DNA of 64,000 nt from Geomicrobium sp. JCM 19038 (GCF_000698125.1 NZ_BAXA01000013.1:48143-112142); one strand, 5' to 3'; shown: positions 46,101-54,972, counted from the first letter of the stretch. Translations and numbers: made by a program. Notes: a model not told the origin generated them from the sequence alone.

Positions 46101-46826
46101 CTACATATTCTGTTGATCAGAGGCATTCCATTTCTTTTTGAGTAACAAATAGAACAGAACGGCCCATAATATCGGTATGATTATATATAGACTAGCTGTT
46201 GCCCATTCTCCACGTAAGATATAGTCAAAACCTTGCGTAACGTGAAAATTCGGGAACACTTTAATCAAATTAACATTCAAGTTCGAGTTTACGATTCCTT
46301 CTAGCATGAAATAAACGATAATAATCGGCCACCCGTACAAACTCACTTCAATTGTATTCTTGGAATACTCTGCAAGAAGCGTTCCTAAAAAGAGAAACAT
46401 GAACAACATCGGCAAAGAAAACAATAACCCACCAACGACATGTAAGAACTCATAACGAAAAACAATCATCGCAACAAGTAATAGCCCCATCGCAATGAAG
46501 AGTGTGATTGCTGACTTCGCCAAAAAGAGCTCCGCTCGACTTACTTTGTATAATTGCAACACTTTTAGCGTCCGATGTTCTCGCTCCTCAACAAGAATGT
46601 TCCCTTGAATGTACATGACGACAAATGCTGAAACAAACCCTAAGACAGAAGGAATTGCGTTAAAGAATACGATCTCGTACTCGTCTACATTAAAGCCGAA
46701 TTGATTCAATATATACACGGTGCCAACCATGAGAAGTGCACTAAACAGCACAATCATGACTTGACCATTCCAAATAATATCTTGAAATTCTCGCTGAATT
46801 AATATCCGAATTCGTCTAACATCCAT
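46101..46826 (-). CDS. ABC-2 type transporter permease
   Basis: 241 residues with six hydrophobic helices: N-terminal RILIQREFQDIIWNGQVMIVL, then the ABC-2 pattern ILVEEREHRTLKVLQLYKVSRAELFLAK between helices 2 and 3. It is translated just after the degenerate ABC-LytTR gene (17-bp gap) and so forms a pair with it. The lack of an intact ATPase nearby is notable. Confidence 0.8.
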   Translation of the reverse strand: MDVRRIRILIQREFQDIIWNGQVMIVLFSALLMVGTVYILNQFGFNVDEYEIVFFNAIPSVLGFVSAFVVMYIQGNILVEEREHRTLKVLQLYKVSRAELFLAKSAITLFIAMGLLLVAMIVFRYEFLHVVGGLLFSLPMLFMFLFLGTLLAEYSKNTIEVSLYGWPIIIVYFMLEGIVNSNLNVNLIKVFPNFHVTQGFDYILRGEWATASLYIIIPILWAVLFYLLLKKKWNASDQQNM

Positions 46827-46843
46827 GCGCTTCCCTCATCTTT

Positions 46844-47863
46844 TTACCAATTTAGTAACGCCTTTAACTCTCCGTACTTCGATTTCGATAAAGGTACGAC
46901 TTGTTCATTTCGGTTGTCGAGCGTGAGACTATAACTGTTCTTACTCCACACGATGACTTCCCTGACTCGTTGTAAATTCACTAAGTACGACCGGTGGCAA
47001 CGATAAAACCCATACGGTAAAAGCTTAGTCTCTAGATCTTTCATTGTAACGGTTGAATAGAACTCTTCATTATTAACGTGTAAAACAGTTTGACGTTCCC
47101 TGGTTTCAATGTAATCAATCTCTAAAGGATCAAAAAGAATAAACTTATCTTCAGTCTTCGCTGAAATCTTCTCAAATCGTTGTTGAAACAGTTCTTCATC
47201 GTTCGGGATCTCGTCTTTCACTTCTTCTTGCTCGATGATTTCCTCATCAAGTTCGACTTCTTGCATTCCCCGGTCATTTAATCTGTAGACTTTTGATCCT
47301 AAGCGAATGCCTTCTTCTAATGATGAGGTTAGTAAAATGACAACACCATGCATCTTCTTAATTTCTTCCAAGACATGGTTAAATACCTTTTTGGATTGCA
47401 AATCCAACTGGTATGTTGGCTCTTTAAATATATAGATACTCGTTTTTTGAATGAGGCTTCGAGCAAACTGTAGCCTTTTTTGTTCATAATACGTGAGTAG
47501 CTTTATTTTCTTCGTTCTTACGTGAGTGAGTTCTGTTAACGTTAAGATTTTTGATGTATCAAAGTCAACGTTATACAATTGCCCCCAAAAGCGCACCATT
47601 TTCTCTGGTGTTAGACGAGGATATTCTCCCATATCTGGAGAATAGATAAACAACTCCTTCTGTCCAGCAACCGCGTTCCCGTCATACATAATTTCATTCG
47701 CAAGGTAACTTTTATCCTGTTCGAAAAGGGACAAAAAAGCGTCCATATGTTCAATATCAGCTTGAATTGCTGCAACGTCATGATCCTGGACAGTCAAATC
47801 AATTGGAGGAAGCAACTCTTTATTGCCGATTATTTTGCCTGAGCCTTTGAGTGTAAGTGCCAT
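46844..47863 (-). CDS. Degenerate ABC ATPase domain fused to a LytTR DNA-binding domain
   Basis: About 339 residues. Residues 1-200 follow the ABC ATPase layout, but Walker A is absent (the place reads AIQADIEHMDAFLSLFE). The signature LSGGQ is replaced by LTYYEQKRLQFARSLIQ, and Walker B reads IYIFKEPTYQLD. Residues about 235-339 are a LytTR domain: FDPLEIDYIETRERQTVLH, LLPYGFYRCHRSYLVNL and VPLSKSKYGELKALL. It is paired with an ABC-2 permease gene. It is probably unable to hydrolyse ATP normally and may regulate transcription in response to permease or ligand state. ATG 47869 is the alternative start. Confidence 0.8.
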   Translation of the reverse strand: MALTLKGSGKIIGNKELLPPIDLTVQDHDVAAIQADIEHMDAFLSLFEQDKSYLANEIMYDGNAVAGQKELFIYSPDMGEYPRLTPEKMVRFWGQLYNVDFDTSKILTLTELTHVRTKKIKLLTYYEQKRLQFARSLIQKTSIYIFKEPTYQLDLQSKKVFNHVLEEIKKMHGVVILLTSSLEEGIRLGSKVYRLNDRGMQEVELDEEIIEQEEVKDEIPNDEELFQQRFEKISAKTEDKFILFDPLEIDYIETRERQTVLHVNNEEFYSTVTMKDLETKLLPYGFYRCHRSYLVNLQRVREVIVWSKNSYSLTLDNRNEQVVPLSKSKYGELKALLNW

Positions 47864-48219
47864 CCACATCGGTCTCCTTTAAGCTTCTTAGTATGACAAT
47901 CGCTCACGAAAACGTCTTATGTATTGCATAGAAAGAGGAATTTCCCGTCTAAACGGTGGTAGAATCCGTTCGAAAAGAGATCGGAGTCTTCCTTTAGTGT
48001 GGGGTATTTTAATCATTTCTATGATTTGTCTTTTTTATAGAGTTGCATTACTCCATCCTTTATGAATTCAATTAAATTCCTTATAGATTCACTAAAGAAA
48101 TCATTAAGATTCTACATAACTACAACTAACTGTAGATTAACTACCAACACATGATACCACATCAAAGCTCGTATCTTTACTCGCAAGCAACCATTCTTTA
48201 AAAACAGCTAATAAAATAA
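47864..48219. other. Gene-free interval
   Basis: No supportable gene in about 350 bases upstream of the ABC-LytTR gene. It is AT-rich with several short repeats (for example around ACTACAACTAACTGTAG at 48120-48136) that could include LytTR binding sites, but I cannot define them. Confidence 0.4.
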
Positions 48220-48277
48220 AAAAAAGACTGCACGGAGCAAAGCGAACACTTACGTTTCTACTCTACCCGCACAATCT
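48220..48277 (-). terminator. Probable terminator of the Tat dehydrogenase operon
   Basis: On the minus strand GATTGTGCGG and CCGTGCAGTC pair over 10 bp (three G-U), followed by TTTTTTTTATTTT. It lies about 40 bp after the tatA stop. Confidence 0.55.
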
Positions 48278-48316
48278 TCCTGTAACGTTCAATTATTAAA
48301 CTAATTTAACCAACGC

Positions 48317-48532
48317 TTAAGCTTTAGAATCAGTTTGCTCATCTGCAGCAATCTTTTGTGTCTCTTTAGGATCAACGTCATCATCCATGAGCTTGCTTGT
48401 TGACTTTTTGAATTCAGAAATGGTTTTCCCAAATGCGCCGCCAATCTCTGGCAATTTTTTGGGTCCAAAGATAAGCAATGCTAATAACAAAATTAGAATA
48501 AGACTAGGAATTCCAATGTTAAGTGGACTCAT
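48317..48532 (-). CDS. tatA: Twin-arginine translocase subunit TatA/E
   Basis: 71 residues: a short N-terminal membrane helix ([21 protein letters not shown], with the conserved FGPKKLPE hinge), an amphipathic helix ([19 protein letters not shown]) and an acidic tail. TatA forms the channel for folded, cofactor-bearing proteins with twin-arginine signals. It lies 25 bp after a GMC dehydrogenase gene whose partner subunit carries a Tat signal, so it is probably dedicated to that cargo. No tatC lies in the window. AAAGGAGG precedes the ATG. Confidence 0.9.
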   Translation of the reverse strand: MSPLNIGIPSLILILLLALLIFGPKKLPEIGGAFGKTISEFKKSTSKLMDDDVDPKETQKIAADEQTDSKA

Positions 48533-48557
48533 TTCATTATTCCTCCTTTAAAATCAA

Positions 48558-50285
48558 TTAATCTTCGTCGTCAACGAGGATTCCTGGATTGTCAAAGTAC
48601 TCAAGCATTCCTTCAGCCGCTCGATACGCTAATGCGCCAACTGTTGGTGTTGGGTTGTTACCACTATTATGTGAAAACGTAGAAGCACCAACGACGAAGA
48701 GATTTTCACAATCCCATACTTGAGAGTAGTTGTTTACAACCGATGTTTCGCTTGAAGCACCCATGATCGTTCCGCCTGTATTATGTGTCGTTTGATATGG
48801 AACAATGTTGTAATCACCAGTCGCTTGATTTGTTTGTCTAACGATATCTGCACCCATTTGCTTCATAATCTCTTCAGAACGCTCAGCTTGGTGCGCAGCT
48901 AACTTGCGGTCTTGATCCGTAAAGTTATACGTCATACGAAGTAATGGGTCACCATTCTCATCCGTATACGTTGGATCAAGATCAAGATAGTTGTATCGAT
49001 ATGGCATACTTGCACCTTGGCAACCGATTGAAAGTGTGCGGTAGAAATAGTGTGTTGACGCTTTCTTGAACTCACTACCCCAAGACTTTGTATCTGGTGG
49101 TACTGGATTCGTTTCAATTGGACGAATTCCTGTCTGGTTTAATGAAAGTACACCGCCATGGATAAAGTCTAAATCACTATGGTCAAAATTGTCGGCATTG
49201 TAATCTTCAACACCACCACCTAGTGCTCCAGCGCCAGCGTACAAGTTGAATTGCTTGTCTTCAAACATTCCTTGAGCACCAGACATAATTTGATAACAAT
49301 AATGTTTTCCAACAACGCCTTCCTCTGTTTCTGGATCATATGGTCTACCAATCCCTGATTGAAGCATAAGACGAGTGTTGTTTAGCACATATGTCGTAAG
49401 AATAACCATATCAGCTGGTTGGAAATACTGTTGTCCATCGTTACCATCAATATAATAAACGCCTACTGCTTTACCATCTTCATGCGCAACTTCACGGACG
49501 TTAGCGTGCGTCTTAATCTCAAAATTACCTGTGTCTACAGCTGTTGGAATAACCGTAATTAATGGGTCAGACTTTGCTTGGTAGTCACAACCGAAACGCT
49601 CACAGAATGAGCAAAACTGACATTGGTAAATCGTTTTACCGTCAGGATTCGTGTAATTCTCTGAAAGGTTTGCTGATGGACGTTGATGTGGATGTAAGCC
49701 AAGTTCAGATGCCGCATCTTTAAATAAGCGAATGGCTGGCGTCTCTTTCATTGGAGGCGTTGGATAGTCTTCAGACATCCAAGGCGTCATGTCATTTTGC
49801 TCACCAGAGATTCCCGCTGTTTTTTCCCATTGTGTATAATAAGGCTCGAGCTCATCATATGTAATGCCCCAGTCTTGTAAGGTAATGCCTTCTTCAATTT
49901 TTTCTTCGCCATATTTTTCGATCGTTTGTGAACGAATTTCAAAGTCATAAGGGAAGAAACGAGGAGCTTGACCGTTCCAGTGAATTCCAGCTCCACCAAG
50001 GTCCGTACCAAGTACGAATGAACCTGTTTGACGCATTGGAAGTGCAGTCATGTCATTGTCGTTACGGAAACTAACCGTTTCCTTCGAAAGATCTTGCATT
50101 AAATCATGATCCAATGCATATTTCATTTCGTCTTTTTGCATGATGAAATCTGCAGGAGTTCGATCCGCTCCACGCTCTAACCCGAGTACTTCGATGCCTG
50201 CTTTTGCAAGTTCCGCTGCAATAATTCCGCCTGCCCAACCGACACCGACGATAACGGCTTGTTTTTTTGGTAATTCAGTTGCCAT
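48558..50285 (-). CDS. GMC oxidoreductase, gluconate 2-dehydrogenase large subunit-like
   Basis: 575 residues. The FAD-binding motif is VGVGWAGGIIAAELAKAG near residues 13-30, then GTDLGGAGIHWNG. A Cys-rich stretch QCQFCSFCERFGC near residues 220-232 resembles the iron-sulfur site of FAD-dependent glucose dehydrogenases. The C-terminal GMC His/Asn region includes TTHNTGGTIMG and STFSHNSGNNPTPTVGALAYR. It has no signal peptide and should be carried out by the Tat-signal subunit 3 next door. It oxidises a sugar, gluconate or alcohol outside the membrane; the cytochrome c subunit of the classical three-part enzyme is not present. Confidence 0.85.
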   Translation of the reverse strand: MATELPKKQAVIVGVGWAGGIIAAELAKAGIEVLGLERGADRTPADFIMQKDEMKYALDHDLMQDLSKETVSFRNDNDMTALPMRQTGSFVLGTDLGGAGIHWNGQAPRFFPYDFEIRSQTIEKYGEEKIEEGITLQDWGITYDELEPYYTQWEKTAGISGEQNDMTPWMSEDYPTPPMKETPAIRLFKDAASELGLHPHQRPSANLSENYTNPDGKTIYQCQFCSFCERFGCDYQAKSDPLITVIPTAVDTGNFEIKTHANVREVAHEDGKAVGVYYIDGNDGQQYFQPADMVILTTYVLNNTRLMLQSGIGRPYDPETEEGVVGKHYCYQIMSGAQGMFEDKQFNLYAGAGALGGGVEDYNADNFDHSDLDFIHGGVLSLNQTGIRPIETNPVPPDTKSWGSEFKKASTHYFYRTLSIGCQGASMPYRYNYLDLDPTYTDENGDPLLRMTYNFTDQDRKLAAHQAERSEEIMKQMGADIVRQTNQATGDYNIVPYQTTHNTGGTIMGASSETSVVNNYSQVWDCENLFVVGASTFSHNSGNNPTPTVGALAYRAAEGMLEYFDNPGILVDDED

Positions 50286-50303
50286 ATGTTATTCAATCCT
50301 TTT

Positions 50304-51065
50304 TTAGTTGTGATGTTCGTGTAAGCTAATTGGTTCCATGTCGTGGAATTCTTCGTCTTCAATAATATTCATGTATGCCATTTGGCCACCTGGATATTTT
50401 TTCATTCTCCAGCCGTCCATGTTTTTGTTTCCACCGTACACAGGATCTGAGTAGACGCCACGGAGCGTTGCTGTTCTTAATAAACTAAAGAACTGTGAGG
50501 AAGACATTCCGTTCATCTCAACGTCTCCTGCCTCGAACTTCTCTAAGATCGCATCTTGTTGTTCCTCTGTGAGATCGAAATAGTTTTCACCGTCATGATT
50601 CGCTTTTGCTTCTTTTTGAATCAAACGAACACCTTGTAGAAATGCATCGCGACGTAGTAACGCTGACTGCGTCCCTTGAGTATCTTCACCCTCTTCAAAT
50701 GGACCGTCCATATACTCACGTGCGTTAAATCCCCATGAACCTGCAAGCTGGCGGTCAATAAAGTAAGGTACAGAAAGTGCAATTGCTCCTGGCCCTACTT
50801 CATCTTCAGGGAAGATCCGCTCTACTGCTGAACTTAATACACGAAAATCTTCCTGGCGCTTAAAGAACAAACGCGCTTCCATGTAATCATTACTGCCATT
50901 CCCATGATTATGGTCTCCATTGCTCGTTGACGTTGATGTTTCTGAAGACGTATTGAATAGCATTCCGCCAATCAGACCACCACCAATTAATCCACCGACT
51001 GCAAAGCTACCGTTCTTAATAAACTCTCTTCGGGTAAGACCTGAAGGTTTTTTCTCATCTGCCAT
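50304..51065 (-). CDS. Gluconate 2-dehydrogenase subunit 3 family protein with Tat signal
   Basis: 253 residues. It starts with a twin-arginine signal (LTRREFIKNGSFAVGGLIGGG), then a Ser/Thr/His linker (HNHGNG) and the subunit-3 domain: LSSAVERIFPEDEVGPGAI, RQLAGSWGFNAREYM and PVYGGNKNMDGWRMKKYPG. It binds and escorts the GMC catalytic subunit across the membrane. The order subunit 3, GMC subunit, tatA with 18- and 25-bp gaps forms a compact operon. Confidence 0.9.
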   Translation of the reverse strand: MADEKKPSGLTRREFIKNGSFAVGGLIGGGLIGGMLFNTSSETSTSTSNGDHNHGNGSNDYMEARLFFKRQEDFRVLSSAVERIFPEDEVGPGAIALSVPYFIDRQLAGSWGFNAREYMDGPFEEGEDTQGTQSALLRRDAFLQGVRLIQKEAKANHDGENYFDLTEEQQDAILEKFEAGDVEMNGMSSSQFFSLLRTATLRGVYSDPVYGGNKNMDGWRMKKYPGGQMAYMNIIEDEEFHDMEPISLHEHHN

Positions 51066-51505
51066 AGACGTTTACTCCTTTTGTGTTTTCATAACAAAGC
51101 GACCGGTCACAATTGACCCGCCTCGTTAATCATGTTGTTAAGCCCTGCTTACAACATGCTCAGCCCTGTAACTCCCGACCGATAGACGATCAAAAATTCA
51201 CAATCATACCAATTTATGTATATTGCACCTTGCATCCAGAATCCATTTGTCTAGTCTATTCTGATTCCATCAGCTTTTTACGGATGCAACTCCTTCGACT
51301 CTCGAAGCAATGATTAGAGTTTGACCTTGTATGTATATCTTAGGAAGAAACTAAACATATGTAACCTACGAACTTACATGGAAAGGTCCACCTCCGATTT
51401 CCATAATTTATAGTAACATACTATACCAAGATTTGCAGTCTCTTATTTATAATAGTTATAAATTCTTTTTTACAATAATGAGCAGACATCTAGCCTAACA
51501 AAAAA
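51066..51505. other. Gene-free control region upstream of the dehydrogenase operon
   Basis: No supportable gene. An 8-bp inverted repeat CATGTTGT-N12-ACAACATG lies at 51131-51158, about 65 bp before the Tat-signal gene, and may be an operator. The rest is AT-rich. Confidence 0.45.
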
Positions 51506-51533
51506 TCCTCCATACACAGAAATGTATGGAGGA
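51506..51533. promoter_or_regulatory. Hairpin that pairs with a Shine-Dalgarno sequence (or minus-strand terminator)
   Basis: TCCTCCATACA (51506-51516) pairs perfectly with TGTATGGAGGA (51523-51533), burying the GGAGGAG ribosome site of the following small frame. On the minus strand the same hairpin is followed by TTTTTTG and could be a terminator, although no minus-strand gene lies upstream of it. Confidence 0.5.
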
Positions 51534-51540
51534 GCTAAAA

Positions 51541-51746
51541 ATGGTTACCAACCGTTTATAATATTAACATGTATATTCATTATTTTGCAGGGGTTTTTAT
51601 ACATACAAAACACTGTTTATCTTCTAACTACAGCTACAGTTTTTTTATTTCTGCATATTTATGACTTTTTCTTCAGTTGTTTTTTCCCCATTCGTATAGT
51701 TCGTGAATCGAAATTCATAGGAAAAGAAAATTTCTGTGTCCTATGA
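51541..51746 (+). pseudogene. Possible small hydrophobic protein (frameshifted)
   Basis: GGAGGAG lies six bases before ATG 51541 (MVTNR), but this frame stops at once. Adding one base near 51556 joins it to IILTCIFIILQGFLYIQNTVYLL and a second hydrophobic stretch, ending at 51746. A plus-strand hairpin with a T-run follows at 51754-51784, consistent with a short transcript. The alternative is an ATG at 51522 inside the hairpin, giving 74 residues. No family is recognised, and it could be spurious. Confidence 0.3.
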
Positions 51747-51784
51747 ACCCCTACATGATTCACCAAAACCAAATCATGGTTTTT
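51714..51784. terminator. Two adjacent hairpins, the second with a T-run on the plus strand
   Basis: TTCATAGG/CCTATGAA (51714-51721 with 51740-51747) and CATGATT/AATCATG (51754-51760 with 51772-51778). The second is followed by GTTTTTTATTT. It is probably the terminator of the preceding short transcript. Confidence 0.5.
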
Positions 51785-51902
51785 TATTTAATTTTATGTA
51801 AAATTATATTTTTAACCATCATTTCAGCTATTCTCTTATAGTAATGACTCATTACACCTTGTGATCGTCATTGCAGAAGTCATTTTAAGGCGGGTCTTCG
51901 TT

Positions 51903-52862
51903 ATGAATGTTATTGAAAAATACCAATCACTTCTCATCCTCGTTGCAATTGGTCTTGGTCTCCTGCTCGGTCAAATCGTGATGATCGAACGCTATGCAGA
52001 ACTATTCATCTTGCCTCTTTTAATCGCTATGCTTTATGGACTGTTCCTATCCATTCCGATTAAAGGATTTCTGAGTGCTTTTCAACACCGCAAGTTTTTA
52101 GGTTCGAGTGTGTTGCTTAATTTCGTATGGACACCTATTCTTGCTTGGGCGTTAGGTGCTTTGTTTTTAGCAGATCACCCCGCTCTTTGGTTAGGATTTA
52201 TTTTGTTACTCGTCACCCCATGTACGGACTGGTATCTTATTTTCACATCCATTGCAAAAGGTAACGTGCATTTGTCTACATCAGTGTTGCCCGTTAACCT
52301 CTTATTGCAAGTGATCTTGTTGCCACTTTATCTCATAATTTTTGCTGGCACGATGGAAATGGTGCACCTACCGACAATCTTTGAAAGTGTGTTCTACGTT
52401 CTCTTTCTTCCATTTATTCTCGCTACATTTACGCGTTTTATTTTTCGTAACAAAACCAATTTCTTACAATCAAAGGTCCTACCTTTCTTTAACACTGCTC
52501 AACTCGTCTTTCTCTGCTTGGCGATTGTGGCGATGTTCGCTTCACAAGGCACCTATTTAATGAACAACCTGGAAGTCCTATGGTTGCTGCTTCTTCCGCT
52601 GTTGTTGTTCTTTCTAATTAATTTTTTTATTTCCTTATTTGCTGGGAGGATTCTTCGTTTTCGCTACGAAGACACCGCAAGTTTAAACTTAACGATCATT
52701 GCAAGAAACTCTCCAGTGGCACTTGCAATTGTATTAGCCGCATTTCCAGAGCAGCCCCTTATTGCTCTAGCACTCATCATTGGTCCGCTCATTGAACTGC
52801 CCGTTCTCGCAATCATTTCTCAAGCATTATTAAAGCGAAGGAAAAAATATTTAGGTCTTTAA
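51903..52862 (+). CDS. BASS-family transporter (bile acid:Na+ symporter / ACR3-like)
   Basis: About 319 residues with ten hydrophobic helices. LLLVTPCTDWYLIFTSIAKGN near the middle and ARNSPVALAIVLAAFPEQPL with a glutamate in PLIELPV in the last third are the two conserved crossover regions of the bile acid:sodium symporter superfamily, including the arsenite exporter ACR3. No ars genes are nearby, so arsenite transport is not supported. ATG 51903 is preferred over an ATG-poor extension to 51861. Confidence 0.8.
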   Translation: MNVIEKYQSLLILVAIGLGLLLGQIVMIERYAELFILPLLIAMLYGLFLSIPIKGFLSAFQHRKFLGSSVLLNFVWTPILAWALGALFLADHPALWLGFILLLVTPCTDWYLIFTSIAKGNVHLSTSVLPVNLLLQVILLPLYLIIFAGTMEMVHLPTIFESVFYVLFLPFILATFTRFIFRNKTNFLQSKVLPFFNTAQLVFLCLAIVAMFASQGTYLMNNLEVLWLLLLPLLLFFLINFFISLFAGRILRFRYEDTASLNLTIIARNSPVALAIVLAAFPEQPLIALALIIGPLIELPVLAIISQALLKRRKKYLGL

Positions 52863-52952
52863 GATCGATAATTTCCAAAATCTAGATTGTTAATTGCCAT
52901 TTCAGGGTACATATACAGAGTAAATAGATAAAGAGAAAAGGGAGCGGTCAGC

Positions 52953-53813
52953 TTGAAGAAAATGTATTCATTAATTGGAATGACGAGCGTTGCGATGATT
53001 CTCGCGGCATGTGCGACAGACGAAGGAACTAATAACGAGCAACAAGACGATTCAATTACTGAGAGCGATGAAGAAGTCGCAGACGCAGATGAGCCAGAAG
53101 ACAGTTCAGATCGTAACCAAACAGCAGAAGAAATTATTGAAGCTGCAATTGCTGCAGAAGAAGAGCGTCAAAGTTTTTCCATGCACTCAGTTATGACGAT
53201 GGGGATTGACGCTAGTGTTGATGAAGGCATTCCCGAAGAAGAAGACGGTGAAGCTGAAGAGCGGGAATTCGTTGAGTACTCCTACAGTCATGACGACGGA
53301 ACCGTTAGCACTCGAAATGAAACGATTGTCGACGGAGAACCGACTGAATATACAGCTGGAGACAGTGAGTATACATTGTTCTACACAGAAGGTGATGACG
53401 TTGCTTACCGTGTTGAACAATTTGAGATTGAAGATGATCCTGCAGACGTAAATCCAATGGCAAATCAATTTGAGCAACTTCTTGAAGACTATGAAGTGGA
53501 ACTAGTCGGTGAAGAAGAAGTCAACGGGTTCATGAGTTATCACATTACATTTAGCGATGACGTCGAAGTTCGCCATTATTGGATTGAACAGGAGACGTAC
53601 GAAATTGTGAGGATGGATAATGAACATGAAGACAACCCGTTCCGCATCGGATTAGACGTATTGGAATTTGAAGAGAGCATTGACTATGATGAAGCTTTCT
53701 TCAAACTTGAAGATGTACTGCCAGAAGACGTTGAAATTGAAGACCGAGATCAAGATGAGCACCTAGAACAAGAACTTGAAGATTCACTAGATGATCTAGA
53801 CGAAGATCAATAA
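52953..53813 (+). CDS. Highly acidic lipoprotein (LolA/DUF6612-like)
   Basis: 286 residues from TTG. Signal peptide with lipobox ILAAC, an acidic low-complexity linker, then EEIIEAAIAAEEERQSFSMHSVMTM and repeated beta-strand pattern (HYWIEQETYEIVRMDNEHED), as in LolA-fold or DUF6612 lipoproteins. The tail is almost entirely Asp/Glu. The extreme acidity fits an extracellular protein in a salty or alkaline setting. The role is unknown. GGGAGCGG precedes the start. Confidence 0.75.
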   Translation: MKKMYSLIGMTSVAMILAACATDEGTNNEQQDDSITESDEEVADADEPEDSSDRNQTAEEIIEAAIAAEEERQSFSMHSVMTMGIDASVDEGIPEEEDGEAEEREFVEYSYSHDDGTVSTRNETIVDGEPTEYTAGDSEYTLFYTEGDDVAYRVEQFEIEDDPADVNPMANQFEQLLEDYEVELVGEEEVNGFMSYHITFSDDVEVRHYWIEQETYEIVRMDNEHEDNPFRIGLDVLEFEESIDYDEAFFKLEDVLPEDVEIEDRDQDEHLEQELEDSLDDLDEDQ

Positions 53814-53838
53814 CATTACAAAGTGAATGAAAGCAGAT

Positions 53839-53868
53839 CAGCACAACCTATTGGTTGTGCTGAATTTT
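53839..53868 (+). terminator. Intrinsic terminator
   Basis: A 10-bp perfect stem (CAGCACAACC / GGTTGTGCTG), a 4-base loop, then AATTTTT on the plus strand. Confidence 0.85.
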
Positions 53869-53877
53869 TGCCAACGA

Positions 53878-54797
53878 CTAATGGTTTGTAACTGAACGTA
53901 CAGTATGAATCAGCTCATTTGTCCAATAGTTGGTAGGCTCAATCACTTGAGCAATCTTTCCTGAGTTCTTCAACCACGTTTGCAATTCATCATAATACAC
54001 TTCTGTCATCGAAAAGTCGTACGTAAAGCACGGAAGGGTTGCGTTCATAATTGACTGGTTAAGTGGATGGCTTTCATCAACTTGTGTGAATGCATAATAA
54101 ATGGCTTTCGCTTCATCAGGGTTCTCATAAAGATAATCAATTGACTTTCTAATTACTTTCATAAATGATGCGAGCACATGTTTTTGTTGTTCGAACACCT
54201 CTGGAGATGTAATAAAGATAAGCTGGCAAAAGTCAGGAACTCCAAAGTCCTTTAAAGCAAAATAGTCAACATCCAGTCCACGATGCTTCGCTTCTGCCAC
54301 TTCAAAATTTCTAAAAACTAAGGTTGCAGCATCGGCCATATCTTCTACTAATGCATCCGTATGATAAAATCCGTTATTCACGGGCTTAAACTGTTCCAAC
54401 TCACACGCTCCACCGTCGTGTTCAACCATCGTTTTAACAATCGCAAGCCCACCTAAACCTGGTGCGCCTGGGTATTGGATTCTCTTTCCAATCAGATCGA
54501 CTGGGCGTTTAATCCCTTTTGCTTTGTTATACATCACACCACCATTGGTATGTAGAAATCGTGCAAAGCCTACCACCGGCTCGCCAGCTGCACGATCTTC
54601 GACGAGGTGTAACGGTTCTGTAATTGCAATATCCATCTTACCTGCTTTAATTTCATCAATTGCATCGAAATGATCTTCTGGTTCAATCATCGTCACATCA
54701 ATGCCTTCGTTCGCAAACCACCCTTTTTCTATTCCGATCATTAACGGAATGTGATCTGGTTCATAAACCATTCAAGCCCTACTGAAATCTTTTGCAT
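53878..54797 (-). pseudogene. THI5/NMT1-like protein under TPP riboswitch control (frameshifted, no signal peptide)
   Basis: About 306 residues. From ATG 54797 it reads MQKISVGLEWFMN, then needs one C near 54759 to continue PDHIPLMIGIEKGWFANEG. This is the NMT1/THI5-like fold used by pyrimidine-precursor binding proteins (ThiY) and by yeast THI5 HMP-phosphate synthase. Further blocks are GKMDIAITEPLHLVEDRAAGE and RIQYPGAPGLGGLAIVK. Unlike ThiY, no signal peptide or lipobox precedes the domain, and no ThiX/ThiZ transporter genes are adjacent, so it appears cytoplasmic. The yeast CCCFC motif is not present. The TPP riboswitch directly upstream ties it to thiamine supply. Confidence 0.75.
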
Positions 54798-54823
54798 TTT
54801 TCATTACTCCCTTATTAAATAAT

Positions 54824-54861
54824 AAAAAATCCACTTCTTGTCGTAAGAAAGAAGTGGATTT
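54824..54861 (-). terminator. Riboswitch-controlled terminator
   Basis: The minus strand reads AAATCCACTTCTT, a 9-base loop, then AAGAAGTGGATTTTTT. It lies between the TPP aptamer and the gene start. Confidence 0.85.
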
Positions 54862-54887
54862 ACGTAAACTGGTTATGTAAAAACGAC

Positions 54888-54972
54888 TCACTTCCCTACG
54901 CTGGGATCAACCAGATCAGGTTCTAAGGGTCAAAGCTTTGCTTTTCTCAGCCTACAGTTGGCTCCCCTAGTG
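54888..54972 (-). promoter_or_regulatory. TPP riboswitch upstream of the THI5-like gene
   Basis: The minus strand contains CTAGGGGAGCC, GGCTGAGAAAAG, ACCCTTAGAACCTGATCTGG and CCCAGCGTAGGGAAGTG, the standard TPP aptamer elements. Confidence 0.95.

Noticed and set aside
51903..52862. Arsenite efflux gene arsB/ACR3
   Set aside because: The BASS fold fits, but no arsR, arsC or arsA genes are near and the characteristic ACR3 cysteine context cannot be confirmed.
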